Positions 55,660-64,000 of a stretch of 64,000 bases of DNA are shown one piece after another. The position numbers and the translations under genes were made by a program. Each line of letters opens with the position of its first letter. The first letter of the stretch is position 1. Source of the stretch: Orientallactaga sibirica (lineage: Eukaryota > Chordata > Mammalia > Rodentia > Dipodidae); assembly GCA_036365145.1 (NCBI GenBank), contig JAEOAD010002566.1, forward strand, positions 4,309,501 through 4,373,500, in the 5' to 3' direction. The notes under the pieces are model-generated. The model ran no database searches, was not told the origin of the DNA, and saw nothing but the letters and a program-made list of their open reading frames with translations.

Positions 55660-56595
55660 ATCCTGGTGTGGTAGAGTAGTACACCTGTAATCCCTGGTCA
55701 ACCTGGGCTGCACAGTGAGCTCGAGGCTAGCCTGGGCTACGGAGAGTTCTAGACCAGACGAAGATGTACAGTGAAACGTCTCGAATGAATGAATGGCACA
55801 TACTCAGTTTGACATTCGTGGGGTTTTATTTGTTTGGGGTTTTTGGGGGGGATTTTTGAGGTAGGGTCTCATTCTAGCCCAGGGTGACCTAGAATTCACT
55901 CTGTATTCTCAGGGTGGCCTCGAATTTACAGTGATCCTCCTACCTCTGCCTGCTGAGTGCTGGGATTAAAGGTATGCACCAGCATGCCCCGCGGTTTTTA
56001 TTTATTTATTTATTTATTTATTTTTTTTTTTGGTTTTTCAACATAGGGTCTCGTTCTAGCCCAGGCTGACCTGAAATTCACTATGCAGTTTCAGGCTGGC
56101 CTTGGAACTCACAGCGAGCCCTTCTACCTTGCCCTCCCCCAAATTCTGAGATTAAAGGTGTGTGCCACCATGCCCTGCTTCTTGTTGGTTTGTTGTTGAA
56201 GTTTGGTTGGTTTTGTTTTGTTTTTTCTGAGGTAGGGTCTCCCTCTAGCCAGGCTGACCTGGAACTCATTCTGTAGTCTGTAGTTCCAAGCTGGTCTCGA
56301 ACTCACAGCGGTTCTCCTACCTCTACTCTCCCCAGTGCCACCACACCTGGCAAAGCAGGGTCTCTTATTCACAAACGTCTGGGAAATTCTATCTCCACTT
56401 CCCTTCTCACTGCAAGTGCACTGGGATTAAGTTTGCAACATGCTGGGTATGGTGGCGCATGCCTTTAATCCCAGCACTCAGGAGGCAGAGGTAGGATGAT
56501 CACCATGAGTTCAAGACCACCCTGAGACTACATAGTTAATTCCAGGTCAGCCTGGGCCTGAGTGAGACTCTACCTCAAAAAAAAAAAAAAAAAAA
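55660..56595. mobile_element. B1-type SINE cluster
   Basis: Old plus-strand B1 55,660-55,790. Minus-strand B1 at 55,840-55,993, 56,023-56,182 (preceded by (TTTA)n at 56,000-56,022) and 56,210-56,350. Plus-strand B1 56,443-56,595. 56,351-56,442 is unique. Confidence 0.84.
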
Positions 56596-56639
56596 GAAAA
56601 AATTAATTAATTAAATAAAAAGAGGCTTGCAACAGCTTT

Positions 56640-57122
56640 TTTTAAACTTTTTATTTTATTTTTTAATTATTTTTTGGAGAGAGAGACACAGAGAAAAACA
56701 GAGAGAGAGGAAGAGGAAGATAGAGATGGGCGCACCAGCAGTGTCTCAGCTGCTGCAAATGAAATCCCGATGTGTGCGCCCCCTTGTGATCAAGTGCAGC
56801 ATTGTGCCCTTGTCACTTTGCATCTGGCTAACCATGGGACCTGGAGATTGGAACCAGTATTCTTAGGCTTAGGAGGCAGGCGCCTTAACCCCTAAGTCAT
56901 CTCTCCAGCCCAGCTTTTTTTTTTTTTTAATTTACTTGACAGAGAGAAAGAGGCAGAGAGAAAGAGAGAGAATGGGCACACCAGGGCCTCCAGCCACTGC
57001 AAATGAACTCCAGATGCATGTGCCCTCTTGTGCATCTGGCTTACGTAGGTCCTGGAGAGTTGAACCAGGATCCTTTGGCTTTGCAGGCAAACATCTTAAT
57101 CACTAAGCCATCTCTCCAGCCC
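56640..57122 (-). mobile_element. Long-form B3-like SINE and standard B3-like SINE
   Basis: 56,640-56,911 carries an extra block (GATCAAGTGCAGCATTGTGC, CCTTGTCACTTTGC) between CGCCCCCTTGTG and CATCTGGC. The same extra block occurs at 50,930-50,990, 51,530-51,590 and 63,735-63,780. 56,915-57,122 is the usual form. Confidence 0.85.
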
Positions 57123-57479
57123 CTGCAACAGGGTTACATGGGGTCTGGGGATCCCCAGGCACTCAGAGTTTTGCAGCAGGTGTGTTGTTTTCCATTGAGC
57201 CATCACCCCAGGCTTCTCTTTTTACTGTTTATATTGAGACAAAGTCTCCCAGGTCTTGAACTGACAACCCTCCTACCACAGCCTCCTGAGCTGCTGAGAT
57301 TACAAGGCTTGTGCCACCAAGTCCAGCTTTCTGTGTCATAGGACAACCTCAGGATGTAAATCCTGGCCTTCTACCTTGCTTGAAGCAGTTTGCTACTGCC
57401 AGTGCCAGATAATTTGGCCCACAAAACTTTGCCTCATAGCAAGGAATAAGCCATTACCCCAGCCCCATTTGTACTTCAT
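57123..57479. other. Unique sequence with an old B1 remnant
   Basis: 57,215-57,335 is a degenerate minus-strand B1 (GAGACAAAGTCTCCCAGG to CACCAAGTCCAGC). Nothing else recognised. Confidence 0.5.
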
Positions 57480-57744
57480 TTTCATATTTATTTATTTATT
57501 TATTTGTTTGTTTGTTTGTTTGTTGTTGTTGTTGAGACTATATAGTGAATTCCAGGTCAGCCTGAGCTACAGTGAGACCCTACCTCAGAAAAAAAAAAAA
57601 AAAAAAAGATATTCATGGGCTGGAGAGATGGCTTAGTGGTTAAGCGCTTGCCTATGAAGCCTAAGGACCCGGTTGAGCCAGGACCCACGTAAGCCAGATG
57701 CACAAGGGGGTGCATGCATCTGTTTGCAGTGGCTGGAGGCCCTT

Positions 57745-57780
<36 letters not shown>

Positions 57781-58000
57781 CCTGCCATTTCTGTATCTCT
57801 CTCTCTCAAATAAAAATAAAAATAAAAAAACTAAAAAAAAAAAAAAAAAAAAAAAGATATTCATAATGAGCCAGGCGTGGTGGCACATGCCTTTAATCCC
57901 AGCACTTGGGAGGCAGAGGTAGAAGGAGCACCATGAGTTCAAGGCCACCCTGAGACTACCAAGTGAATTCTAGGTCAGCCTGGGCTACAGGGAGACCCTA
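57480..58000 (+). mobile_element. (TTTA)n/(GTTT)n tract, headless B1, B3-like, B1
   Basis: Simple repeat 57,486-57,532 joins a B1 right half (57,534-57,607) in an orientation inconsistent with the T-rich tract being its tail. B3-like 57,617-57,825 has a (CT)n stretch. B1 57,870-58,000 stops at GGGAGACCCTA. GATATTCAT recurs before each element. Confidence 0.8.
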
Positions 58001-58083
58001 TTCATAATGATTCTGGGCTGGACTAAAGTCCAGCTGGACTGTGATATAGAAACTGGCAAAGACCGACTAAAAAAAAAAATCAG

Positions 58084-58845
58084 AACTGGAGAGATTGCCT
58101 AGTGGTTAAAGGCACTTGTTTGCAAAGCTTGATGACCACATTCGATTTGCCAATACCTACATAAAGCCAGATGCATAAAATAGTGCATATTTCTGGAGTT
58201 CATTGGCAATGGCGAGATGCCCTGACATGGTTGTTTTCTCCCTCCCTCCCTCTCTCTGCTTGCAAATAAGTAATAAATAAAATTAATATTAAATTAAAAT
58301 TTAATATTAAATTAAACAAATAGGGGCTGGAGAGATGGCCCAGAAGTTAAGGCTCTTGTTTGCAAAGTCTAACAACCCAGGTTCGAGTCCCCAGCTTTCA
58401 TGTAAGGCTAGCTGCACAAAGTGATGCATATGGTGGCTGGAGGCCAGGGCGTCCATTCTTTCTTCCTCTCTGTTACTCTATTTCTCTCCCTGCTTGCAAA
58501 TAAATAAATATTAAAAAAATAGCTGGGCGTGATGGCACATGCATTCAATCCCAGGAGTGGAAAGGCACAAGTCGGATAATCGCCGTGAATTTGAGGCCAT
58601 CCTGAGATTACATAGTGAATTTCAGGTCAGCCTGGGCTAGCGCTATACCCTACCTCAAAAAGCCAAAATAGGGCCGGGCGTGGTGGCGCACGCCTTTAAT
58701 CCCAGCACTTGGGAGGCAGAGGTAGGAGGATCACTGTGAGTTCAAGGCCACCCTGAGACTACATAGTGAATTCCAGGTCAGCCTGAGCTAGAGTGAAACC
58801 CTACCTTGAAACCCCCTCCCCCCCCCAAAAAAAAAAAAAAAAAGC
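58084..58845 (+). mobile_element. SINE cluster: two B3-like, two B1
   Basis: B3-like 58,084-58,285 and 58,323-58,525. B1 58,526-58,670 and 58,672-58,845. AGCCAAAATA flanks the last B1. Confidence 0.88.
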
Positions 58846-59077
58846 CAAAATAATCCAGCGGGTTTTAGCTATCCAGACTAGTGTGATGCCTTGATTGTGT
58901 TACTCTGTTGGAAGAATAAACGCTGTCTTTTTTGAGGTTTTGCTCTCCAAGCACTGTTTTGGTGTTGCGAGCAGATAACCTTTAAGGCACCGTTTTGCAC
59001 CTCTGAGAGTGGAATGACTCCTTTGTGGAGTTGATCTTTGTCTGGGTGCAAACAGCTTTTGTTAGAAAAGGACTGTG
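58846..59077. other. Unassigned unique sequence
   Basis: No recognisable feature. Confidence 0.5.
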
Positions 59078-59905
59078 GAGCCGGGCGTGGTGGCGCACGC
59101 CTTTAATCCCAGCACTCGGGAGGCAGAGGTAGGAGGATCGCTGAGAGTTCAAGGCCACCCTGAGACTACATAGTTAATTCCAGGTCAGCCTGGACCAGAG
59201 TGAGACCCTACCTCGCAAAAGCCAAAAAAAAATAAAAAATAAAATAAAAAAAATAGAAAAGGACTGTGGGACTGCGATTATGGTTTAGATTATAGCTTAG
59301 TTTTAGGGTACATGCCTACAACTATGCATGTCGTATACGCACTAGATTAGCATCATAACAACAGACTGTTTTCCATCTGTTACTTCCTTGAATCGTAGAT
59401 GTCTTCGCCTGAATGAGAAACATGTCTTGCGTGGTGGCGCACGCCTTTAATCCCAGCACTAGGAAGGCAGAGGTGGGAGGATCTTCATGAGTTCAAGACT
59501 GAATTCCAGGTCAGCCTTAGAGGAGACCCTACCTCCATCTAATTTCTTAGTACCTATAGAAATCAGATGCACATGGTGGCGCATATGTCTGGAGTTTGTT
59601 TGCAATGGCTTGAGGGCCTGGCAGTGCATTCTTTGTTTGCCTCTTTCTTATTCTCTCTCAAATAAATAAAATAAATAAATTTTTGAAAAAGCCTAAATAA
59701 ATAAATAAAATATTCTCTCTCTCTGCCTCTTTCTGTCAAATAAATAAATAAAAATAAGCTGGGTGTGATGGCACATGCCTTTAATCCCAGCACTCGAGAG
59801 ACAAAGGTAAGAGGATCGCCATGAGTTCAAGGCCACCCTGAGACTACATAGTTAATTCCAAGTCAGCCTGGGTCAGAGTGAGACCCTACCTTGAAAATCT
59901 AAAAA
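59078..59905 (+). mobile_element. SINE cluster
   Basis: B1 59,078-59,245, with GAAAAGGACTGTGG on both sides as target duplication. Deleted B1 59,428-59,537. Headless B3-like 59,545-59,692 and another B3 tail 59,710-59,755. B1 59,756-59,905. 59,261-59,427 is unique. Confidence 0.84.
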
Positions 59906-59933
59906 AGAAAGAAAGAAACAAAGAAAGAAAGAG

Positions 59934-60115
59934 GTGCTGGAGGGATGGCTCCAAACCAAAGGACCTGGGGCTCAATTCCCCAGTAGCCACATACAACCAG
60001 ATCCCCAAAGGAATGCATGAGTTTGAAGTTTGTTTGCAGTGGCTGGAGGCCCATTCTCTCTCTCTTTTCTCTCTGTCTTTCTCTGCTAACAAATAAATAA
60101 AAACATTTGAAGAAT
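59934..60115 (+). mobile_element. B3-like SINE
   Basis: Internal deletion after GGAGGGATGGCT; the tail CTAACAAATAAATAAAAA is intact. Confidence 0.85.
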
Positions 60116-60201
60116 TATGAAAATTAAAAAAGAGATTAGATTATAAGAATAATTAGATAAATAAAAATAATTAGATACATGCATGAAAAATAAAACAAGA
60201 A

Positions 60202-60221
60202 ACTACTATTCCCAGCATACC
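60202..60221 (+). promoter_or_regulatory. ZNF143/SBS-like motif
   Basis: ACTACTATTCCCAGCATACC, followed by ATGC, differs little from the extended ZNF143 site ACTACAATTCCCAGCATGCC. It lies in about 200 bases of unique DNA (60,116-60,322) between SINEs, roughly 860 bases upstream of a second such motif. Confidence 0.5.
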
Positions 60222-60322
60222 ATGCTGCTTTGGGGCTCGTTTTAACTACTTAAAGTCACCAGATACACATTTCCCGAAGCGCAGCGTTCACTTTTACAGG
60301 CTGTTAAAAATCTATGGGAATT

Positions 60323-60914
60323 AGCCGAGCGTGGTGGCGTACACCTTTAATCCCAGCACTCCGGAGGCAGAGGTAGGAGGATCGCCTTGAGTTCCAGGCC
60401 AGTCTGAGACTACAGAGTGAATTCCAGGTCAGCCTGGGCCAGAGTGAGACCCTACCTCGAAAAATCAAAAAAATTAAAAAATGGACGGAAAAAATTTTTT
60501 AATGAGATTAAAAAAAAAAAAAAAAAGCTGGTCTGGAGAGATGGCTTAGCGGTTAAGGCATTCACCTGGGAAGCCTAAGGATCCTGGTTCGATTCTCCAG
60601 GTCCCATGTAAGCCAGATGCACAAGAGGGCACATGTATCTGGAGTTCGTTTGCTGTGGTTAGAGGCCCTGGCGCACCCATTTTCACTCTCCCTCTCTCTC
60701 TTTCCCTCTCTCTGTCTCTAATAAATAAATAAAAATGAAATCTTTAATTAAAAAAAAAAAAAAAAAAAGGAAATCGGGGTGGTGGCGCAGGCCTTTAATC
60801 CCAGCATTCGGGAGCAAGAGGGAGGAGGATCGTTGAGAGTTCGAGGCCAGCCTGAGTACGTAGTGAATTCCAGGTCAGCCTGAGCTAGAGTGAAACCCTA
60901 TCTTGAAAACCAAA
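60323..60914 (+). mobile_element. B1, B3-like, B1
   Basis: B1 60,323-60,480, B3-like 60,530-60,770, B1 60,774-60,914. Confidence 0.9.
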
Positions 60915-60985
60915 GAGAGAGAGAGAGAGGGAGAAAGAGAGAGAGAGGGAGGGAGGGAGGGAGGGAGAGAGAGAGAGAGATGGAG
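60915..60985 (+). repeat. (GA)n/(GGGA)n purine tract
   Basis: About 70 bases of GAGA and GGGA repeats at the tail of the preceding B1. Confidence 0.96.
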
Positions 60986-61062
60986 AGACACCTGAGTCCA
61001 CAACTACCAGCATGCATTTGGAACTTGGAGCCTAGATATTTTTCATAGGACCCGTTTGTGAA

Positions 61063-61120
61063 ACTACAACTCCCACAAGGCTGTGCGCGCAAGGCCGGCG
61101 GGACTTTCTGCCGGAAGTCG
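61063..61120 (+). promoter_or_regulatory. Core promoter: SBS-like and ETS sites
   Basis: ACTACAACTCCCACAAGGCT at 61,063-61,082 matches the ZNF143/SBS promoter element, and CCGGAAGTCG at 61,111-61,120 is an ETS site. Both usually lie within about 100 bases of a TATA-less start site. Confidence 0.72.
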
Positions 61121-61230
61121 GCTCCCAGCTCTGGGCCCCACAACTGCAGCGGGAGCCCGAGCCCGAGCCGGAGCCGCCCAGTCGCCGCGGGGACCCGGGC
61201 CGCTGGGGGGTCCGGACAGGGATCGCCATG
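61121..61230 (+). CDS. Candidate exon 1 ending exactly at ATG|GT
   Basis: The GC-rich leader (GCCCGAGCCCGAGCCGGAGC) leads to GATCGCCATG, a good Kozak start at 61,228-61,230. It is followed at once by GTAACGGGGG, a plausible splice donor. Exon 1 would thus carry the 5-prime UTR and only the initiator codon, in phase 0. The left border is approximate; only 61,228-61,230 would be coding. Reading through the donor gives a 115-codon frame without recognisable features, which supports splicing rather than read-through. On the minus strand the palindromic CCATGG also gives an ATG, but the G-rich plus strand downstream favours rightward transcription. Gene not identified. Confidence 0.55.
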
Positions 61231-62211
61231 GTAACGGGGGTGCGCCACGCGGGGAATGGGCGGAAGGAGGGTCTGTGTGCAGCCTCGGGAGGCTTGGTTT
61301 TCCCTCCCACACCCTCGCCATGGTCGCGGATGGTCTGGGCCAGGCGCGGGCTCTGGGGATTGGGGTCGCGAAAGGGGGTCAGGGTCTGGATCCTACGCTC
61401 CAGGGGTGCACTGGGTGGGGTCTTCGGGCGAGGCGACATGGGTGGAAAGTGCTGCCAAGGAGAAAGGGCTGGGAGACATGGAGGTCTGGGCGGGGGCGGC
61501 TTTGGGAGCAAGAGAGAACTCGGGAGACACTGTCTTGGGGTGGGGAGAAGGCATGGGGATGGGGACAGGGGATGAAGGGGAGCCCAGGCACTGGGCTCTC
61601 CCTGTGCCCTGTGCGAGGACAAGGAGCTGGCCTGCCCTGCCCAGGGAAGGTGGTTGGGATTCTGCTCAGAGCCGAGAATCTGGGGGAGGAAGAGAGTGGG
61701 CCCTGGAGACCGGAAGTCTGCAGGTAGGGTTAGGGTCCTGTAACAGGACGGGGGGGGGGGAGGGTCTCTCAGAGGTAGAGGGATTGGATTATAAACAAGA
61801 ATGGGGAGTGACATGATTGAACAGATTTTTTTTTCCCCTAAGAGGAGAGTTCTTGGTGCGGTAATTATAGCTTTAAAGGTGTGACACTTGGGTAGGGGGC
61901 TCTTAGTGGGTTTAGGGGCTGCACCCTAACTGTGGGGTGCATGCTACGCAGGTTGGGGCTTTGGAACTGAGAGTTTTGGGTGACTAGGACGTGGGAGTGG
62001 AGATGCATGGTGGAAGGTGTCAGAACAGGCCAGGAGCCGTCCCCAGGAGCAAGGGGTCTTGGATGCAGGGCTGTGACCTTTGGAACTGGAGAAGGAATGT
62101 TTGCAAAGAGGGTGGCCCAAGGAGAGGGGAGAGTAGTGAAAGACGGGGACAGTTGGGGGCACACGGAGGCAAAGGCAAGAGGGGTTGGTGCGGGAATGAA
62201 GGGACTTTTTG
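61231..62211 (+). other. Candidate intron 1, G-rich
   Basis: About 1 kb without SINEs. The plus strand is markedly G-rich (GGGGTGGGGAGAAGG and similar), the usual skew downstream of a CpG promoter. Overlapping frames up to 260 codons on both strands follow from composition. CpG density falls after about 61,500. Confidence 0.5.
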
Positions 62212-62585
62212 TTTTGTTTTTCGAGGTAGGGTCTCCCTCTAGCCCAGGCTGACGTGGTATTAACTGTATAGTCTCACGGTGGCCTCGAATTCACGGCGAT
62301 CCTCCTACTTCTGCCTCCTGTGTGCTGGGATTAAAGGTGTGCGCCACCACACCCAGCTTTGAAGGGACTTTTTAAAAAATGTATTTATTTACTTGAGAGA
62401 GGGAGAGGCACAGACAGACAGAGGCAGAGACAGAATGGGCACACTAGGTCCTCCAGCCACTGCAAACGAACTCCAGATGCCTGCGCCCCCCTTGTGCATC
62501 TGGCTTATGTGGGTCCTGGAGAATCGAACCAGAATCCTTTGGCTTTGCAGGTGAATGCCTTAACCACTAAGCCATCTCTCCAGCC
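62212..62585 (-). mobile_element. B1 and B3-like SINEs
   Basis: B1 62,212-62,360 flanked by GAAGGGACTTTTT on both sides. B3-like 62,385-62,585 with AAGGGACTT repeated after it. Confidence 0.92.
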
Positions 62586-62944
62586 CCAAGGGACTTCTGA
62601 AGTGGGCTCTCAGAGGGGAAATCATTCTAACAAGAAGAAGTTTGGGGGGATTTGGGAATTGTTGGCACAGACACAACTTCAGACTTCGCTTTTAACTGTT
62701 TTTCTCTTATGCTTTGATGCCTGGCTCTGCCCCAGCCTGCCTGCTGTGTCCACCCCTTCCCTTCCCTTCTAGGAACTGGATTTCTCTGGCTCAGCAGAAA
62801 GAATTCTTGGAAGAAATGTGTAACATCCTGTAACCCTCCAGCTTCGGTTGTGGAGAGGGATAGAGTATTGAGAATAAGGCTTAGGAAGTAGAATCCCATA
62901 GAGGCTGGGCTGCTACAACTTGAGAGAAATGGTTTTTTGTTTGT
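62586..62944. other. Unique sequence with a strong 3-prime splice-site look-alike
   Basis: CACCCCTTCCCTTCCCTTCTAG at 62,751-62,772 is a good pyrimidine tract plus AG. If joined to ATG at 61,230, the frame is open for only 16 codons before TAA, so this is not accepted as a coding exon. Confidence 0.3.
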
Positions 62945-63285
62945 TTTTAATTTATTTATTAGAGACAGATATGGGGGCAGGGAATAGACACACCAACGCC
63001 ACTAACCAGTGCAATCCAACTCCAGATGCATGTGCCACCACGTACATCTGGTTTATGTGGGACCTGGAGAATCAAACCTGGGTCCTTAGGCTTCGCAGGC
63101 AAGTGCCTTAACCACTAAGCCATTTCTTCATATCTGTTTGTTTGTTTGTTTTGGTTTGTTTTGCTCTAGCCCAGGCTGACCTGGAATTCACTATGTAGTC
63201 TCAGGCGGGCATCCAACTCACAGTGGTCCTCCTACCTCAGCCTCCCCAGTGCTGAGATCAGAGGCGTGGGACACCATGCCTGGCT
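62945..63285 (-). mobile_element. B3-like SINE and B1
   Basis: B3-like 62,945-63,128. B1 63,140-63,285, diverged. Confidence 0.87.
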
Positions 63286-63424
63286 TTTCTTCTGTTGTGT
63301 GTGTTGGTGTTAATCAATAGTCTCGTGCATGGTACACAAGTACTTTGTCTCCTCACTTCTATGTCCAGCCCCTTGGTTTTCCTTTGGTAGACGAGAAATC
63401 TATCACTGAGTTATATCCCCAGAC
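63286..63424. other. Unassigned sequence, ID-like scrap
   Basis: GAAATCTATCACTGAGTTATATCCCCAG near 63,395 resembles an ID element on the minus strand. Confidence 0.4.
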
Positions 63425-64000
63425 CTTTTGAGACACTGTCTCGCCAGATTGTCCAGGCTGGCCTTGAACTTCCAAGAGTTGAAGGTACTCCAGGGTCTCC
63501 AGTCACTGCAAATGAACTCCAGATGCATGCGCCACTATGTGCATCTGGCTTATGTGTGACCTGGAGCATTGAACCTGGGTCCTTTGGCTTCACAGGCATG
63601 TGCCTTAACTGCTAAGCCATCTCTCCAGCCCAGTTTTCCTTTTTTTGTTTGTTTGTTTTTTGAGAGAGACAGAAAGGAAGAGGTAGAGAGAATGGGCACT
63701 GTGAACGAACAAACTCCAGACGCGGACACCCCCTTGTGCGCATGTGTGACATTGTGCACTTGCGTCACTTCTGCATCTGGCTAAATGTGGGACCTGGAGA
63801 TTTGAAGGGGCATTCTTAGGTTTCACGCAGGCAGGTGCCTTAACTGCTATGCCCTCTCTCCAGCCCTATTTTTTTTTTTCAAATATTTGAGAGAGAAAAA
63901 GAGGCAGAGAGAGAGAACAGGCAGGCCAGGGCCTCCAGCCACTGCAAACGAACTCCAGATTCATGCGCCCCCTTGTGCATCTGGCTTACGTGGATCCTGG
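63425..64000 (-). mobile_element. Minus-strand SINE cluster to the window edge
   Basis: B1 fragment 63,425-63,480. B3-like 63,480-63,632 lacking its tail. Long-form B3-like 63,655-63,867. B3-like 63,870-64,000, cut by the window end. Confidence 0.86.

Noticed and set aside
61032..61814. 260-codon minus-strand frame at the 61-kb promoter
   Set aside because: Composition effect; the ATG overlaps the plus-strand start in a palindromic CCATGG, and promoter motifs plus G-skew favour the plus strand.

Overview
This is mammalian nuclear DNA from a rodent. The diagnostic signal is the interspersed-repeat content. There are roughly 190 short retroposons of two main kinds. One is a 7SL-derived B1-type SINE that starts GCCGGGCGTGGTGGC and ends in an A-rich tail. 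The other is a tRNA-derived SINE of the B2/B3 superfamily that starts GGCTGGAGAGATGG, carries a GGTTCGATTCC-like B box and ends in TC-rich DNA followed by AAATAAATAAA. The B1 right half (GACTACATAGTGAATTCCAG) and the dominance of the B3-like SINE differ from mouse and rat. They are what I would expect of a jerboa-like (dipodid) rodent, but the species is inferred from memory of repeat families, not established. There is no bacterial, phage or plasmid content, no CRISPR array, and no complete protein-coding gene that I can recognise.

Layout. From 1 to 43.6 kb the DNA is SINE-saturated and looks intronic or intergenic, with L1 3-prime ends (6.74-7.09 and 40.6-40.9 kb), two related LTR-like elements (23.2 and 37.96 kb, the second an intact solo LTR with a 5-bp target duplication), MIR, ID and older composite SINEs. 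Inside it lies a tandem duplication of about 6 kb (7,897-13,872 and 13,873-19,879). Each copy carries a 66-bp minisatellite of 28-29 units. The left part of the second copy is full of one-base indels, so part of this structure may be an assembly artefact. A 157-bp tandem duplication (26.8-27.1 kb) and a 75-bp inverted duplication (28.5/29.2 kb) follow.

From 43.6 to 50.1 kb SINEs become scarce around a CpG island (about 48.2-49.9 kb) with NRF1-type, CCAAT, ETS and GC-box motifs. A strong splice donor on the minus strand at 48,493/48,492 suggests a noncoding first exon with an 18-codon upstream ORF. That gene would run leftwards, with most or all of 1-48 kb as its first intron; this is inference. 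From 50.1 to 61 kb SINE-rich DNA resumes, with a 589-bp tandem duplication at 50.5-51.7 kb and a small GC-rich promoter-like island at 55.4 kb.

At 61.06-61.23 kb a second convincing promoter lies on the plus strand. It has a ZNF143/SBS-like ACTACAACTCCCA motif, an ETS site CCGGAAGT and a GC-rich leader, and its ATG at 61,228 is followed immediately by a GTAACG splice donor. The plus strand is G-rich for the next kilobase, as expected downstream of a CpG promoter. This would be exon 1 of a gene whose remaining exons lie mostly or wholly beyond the window. I cannot name either gene.

Most open reading frames in the window are translations of SINEs, of the 66-bp (22-codon) minisatellite, or of GC-rich promoter DNA, and are not annotated as genes.
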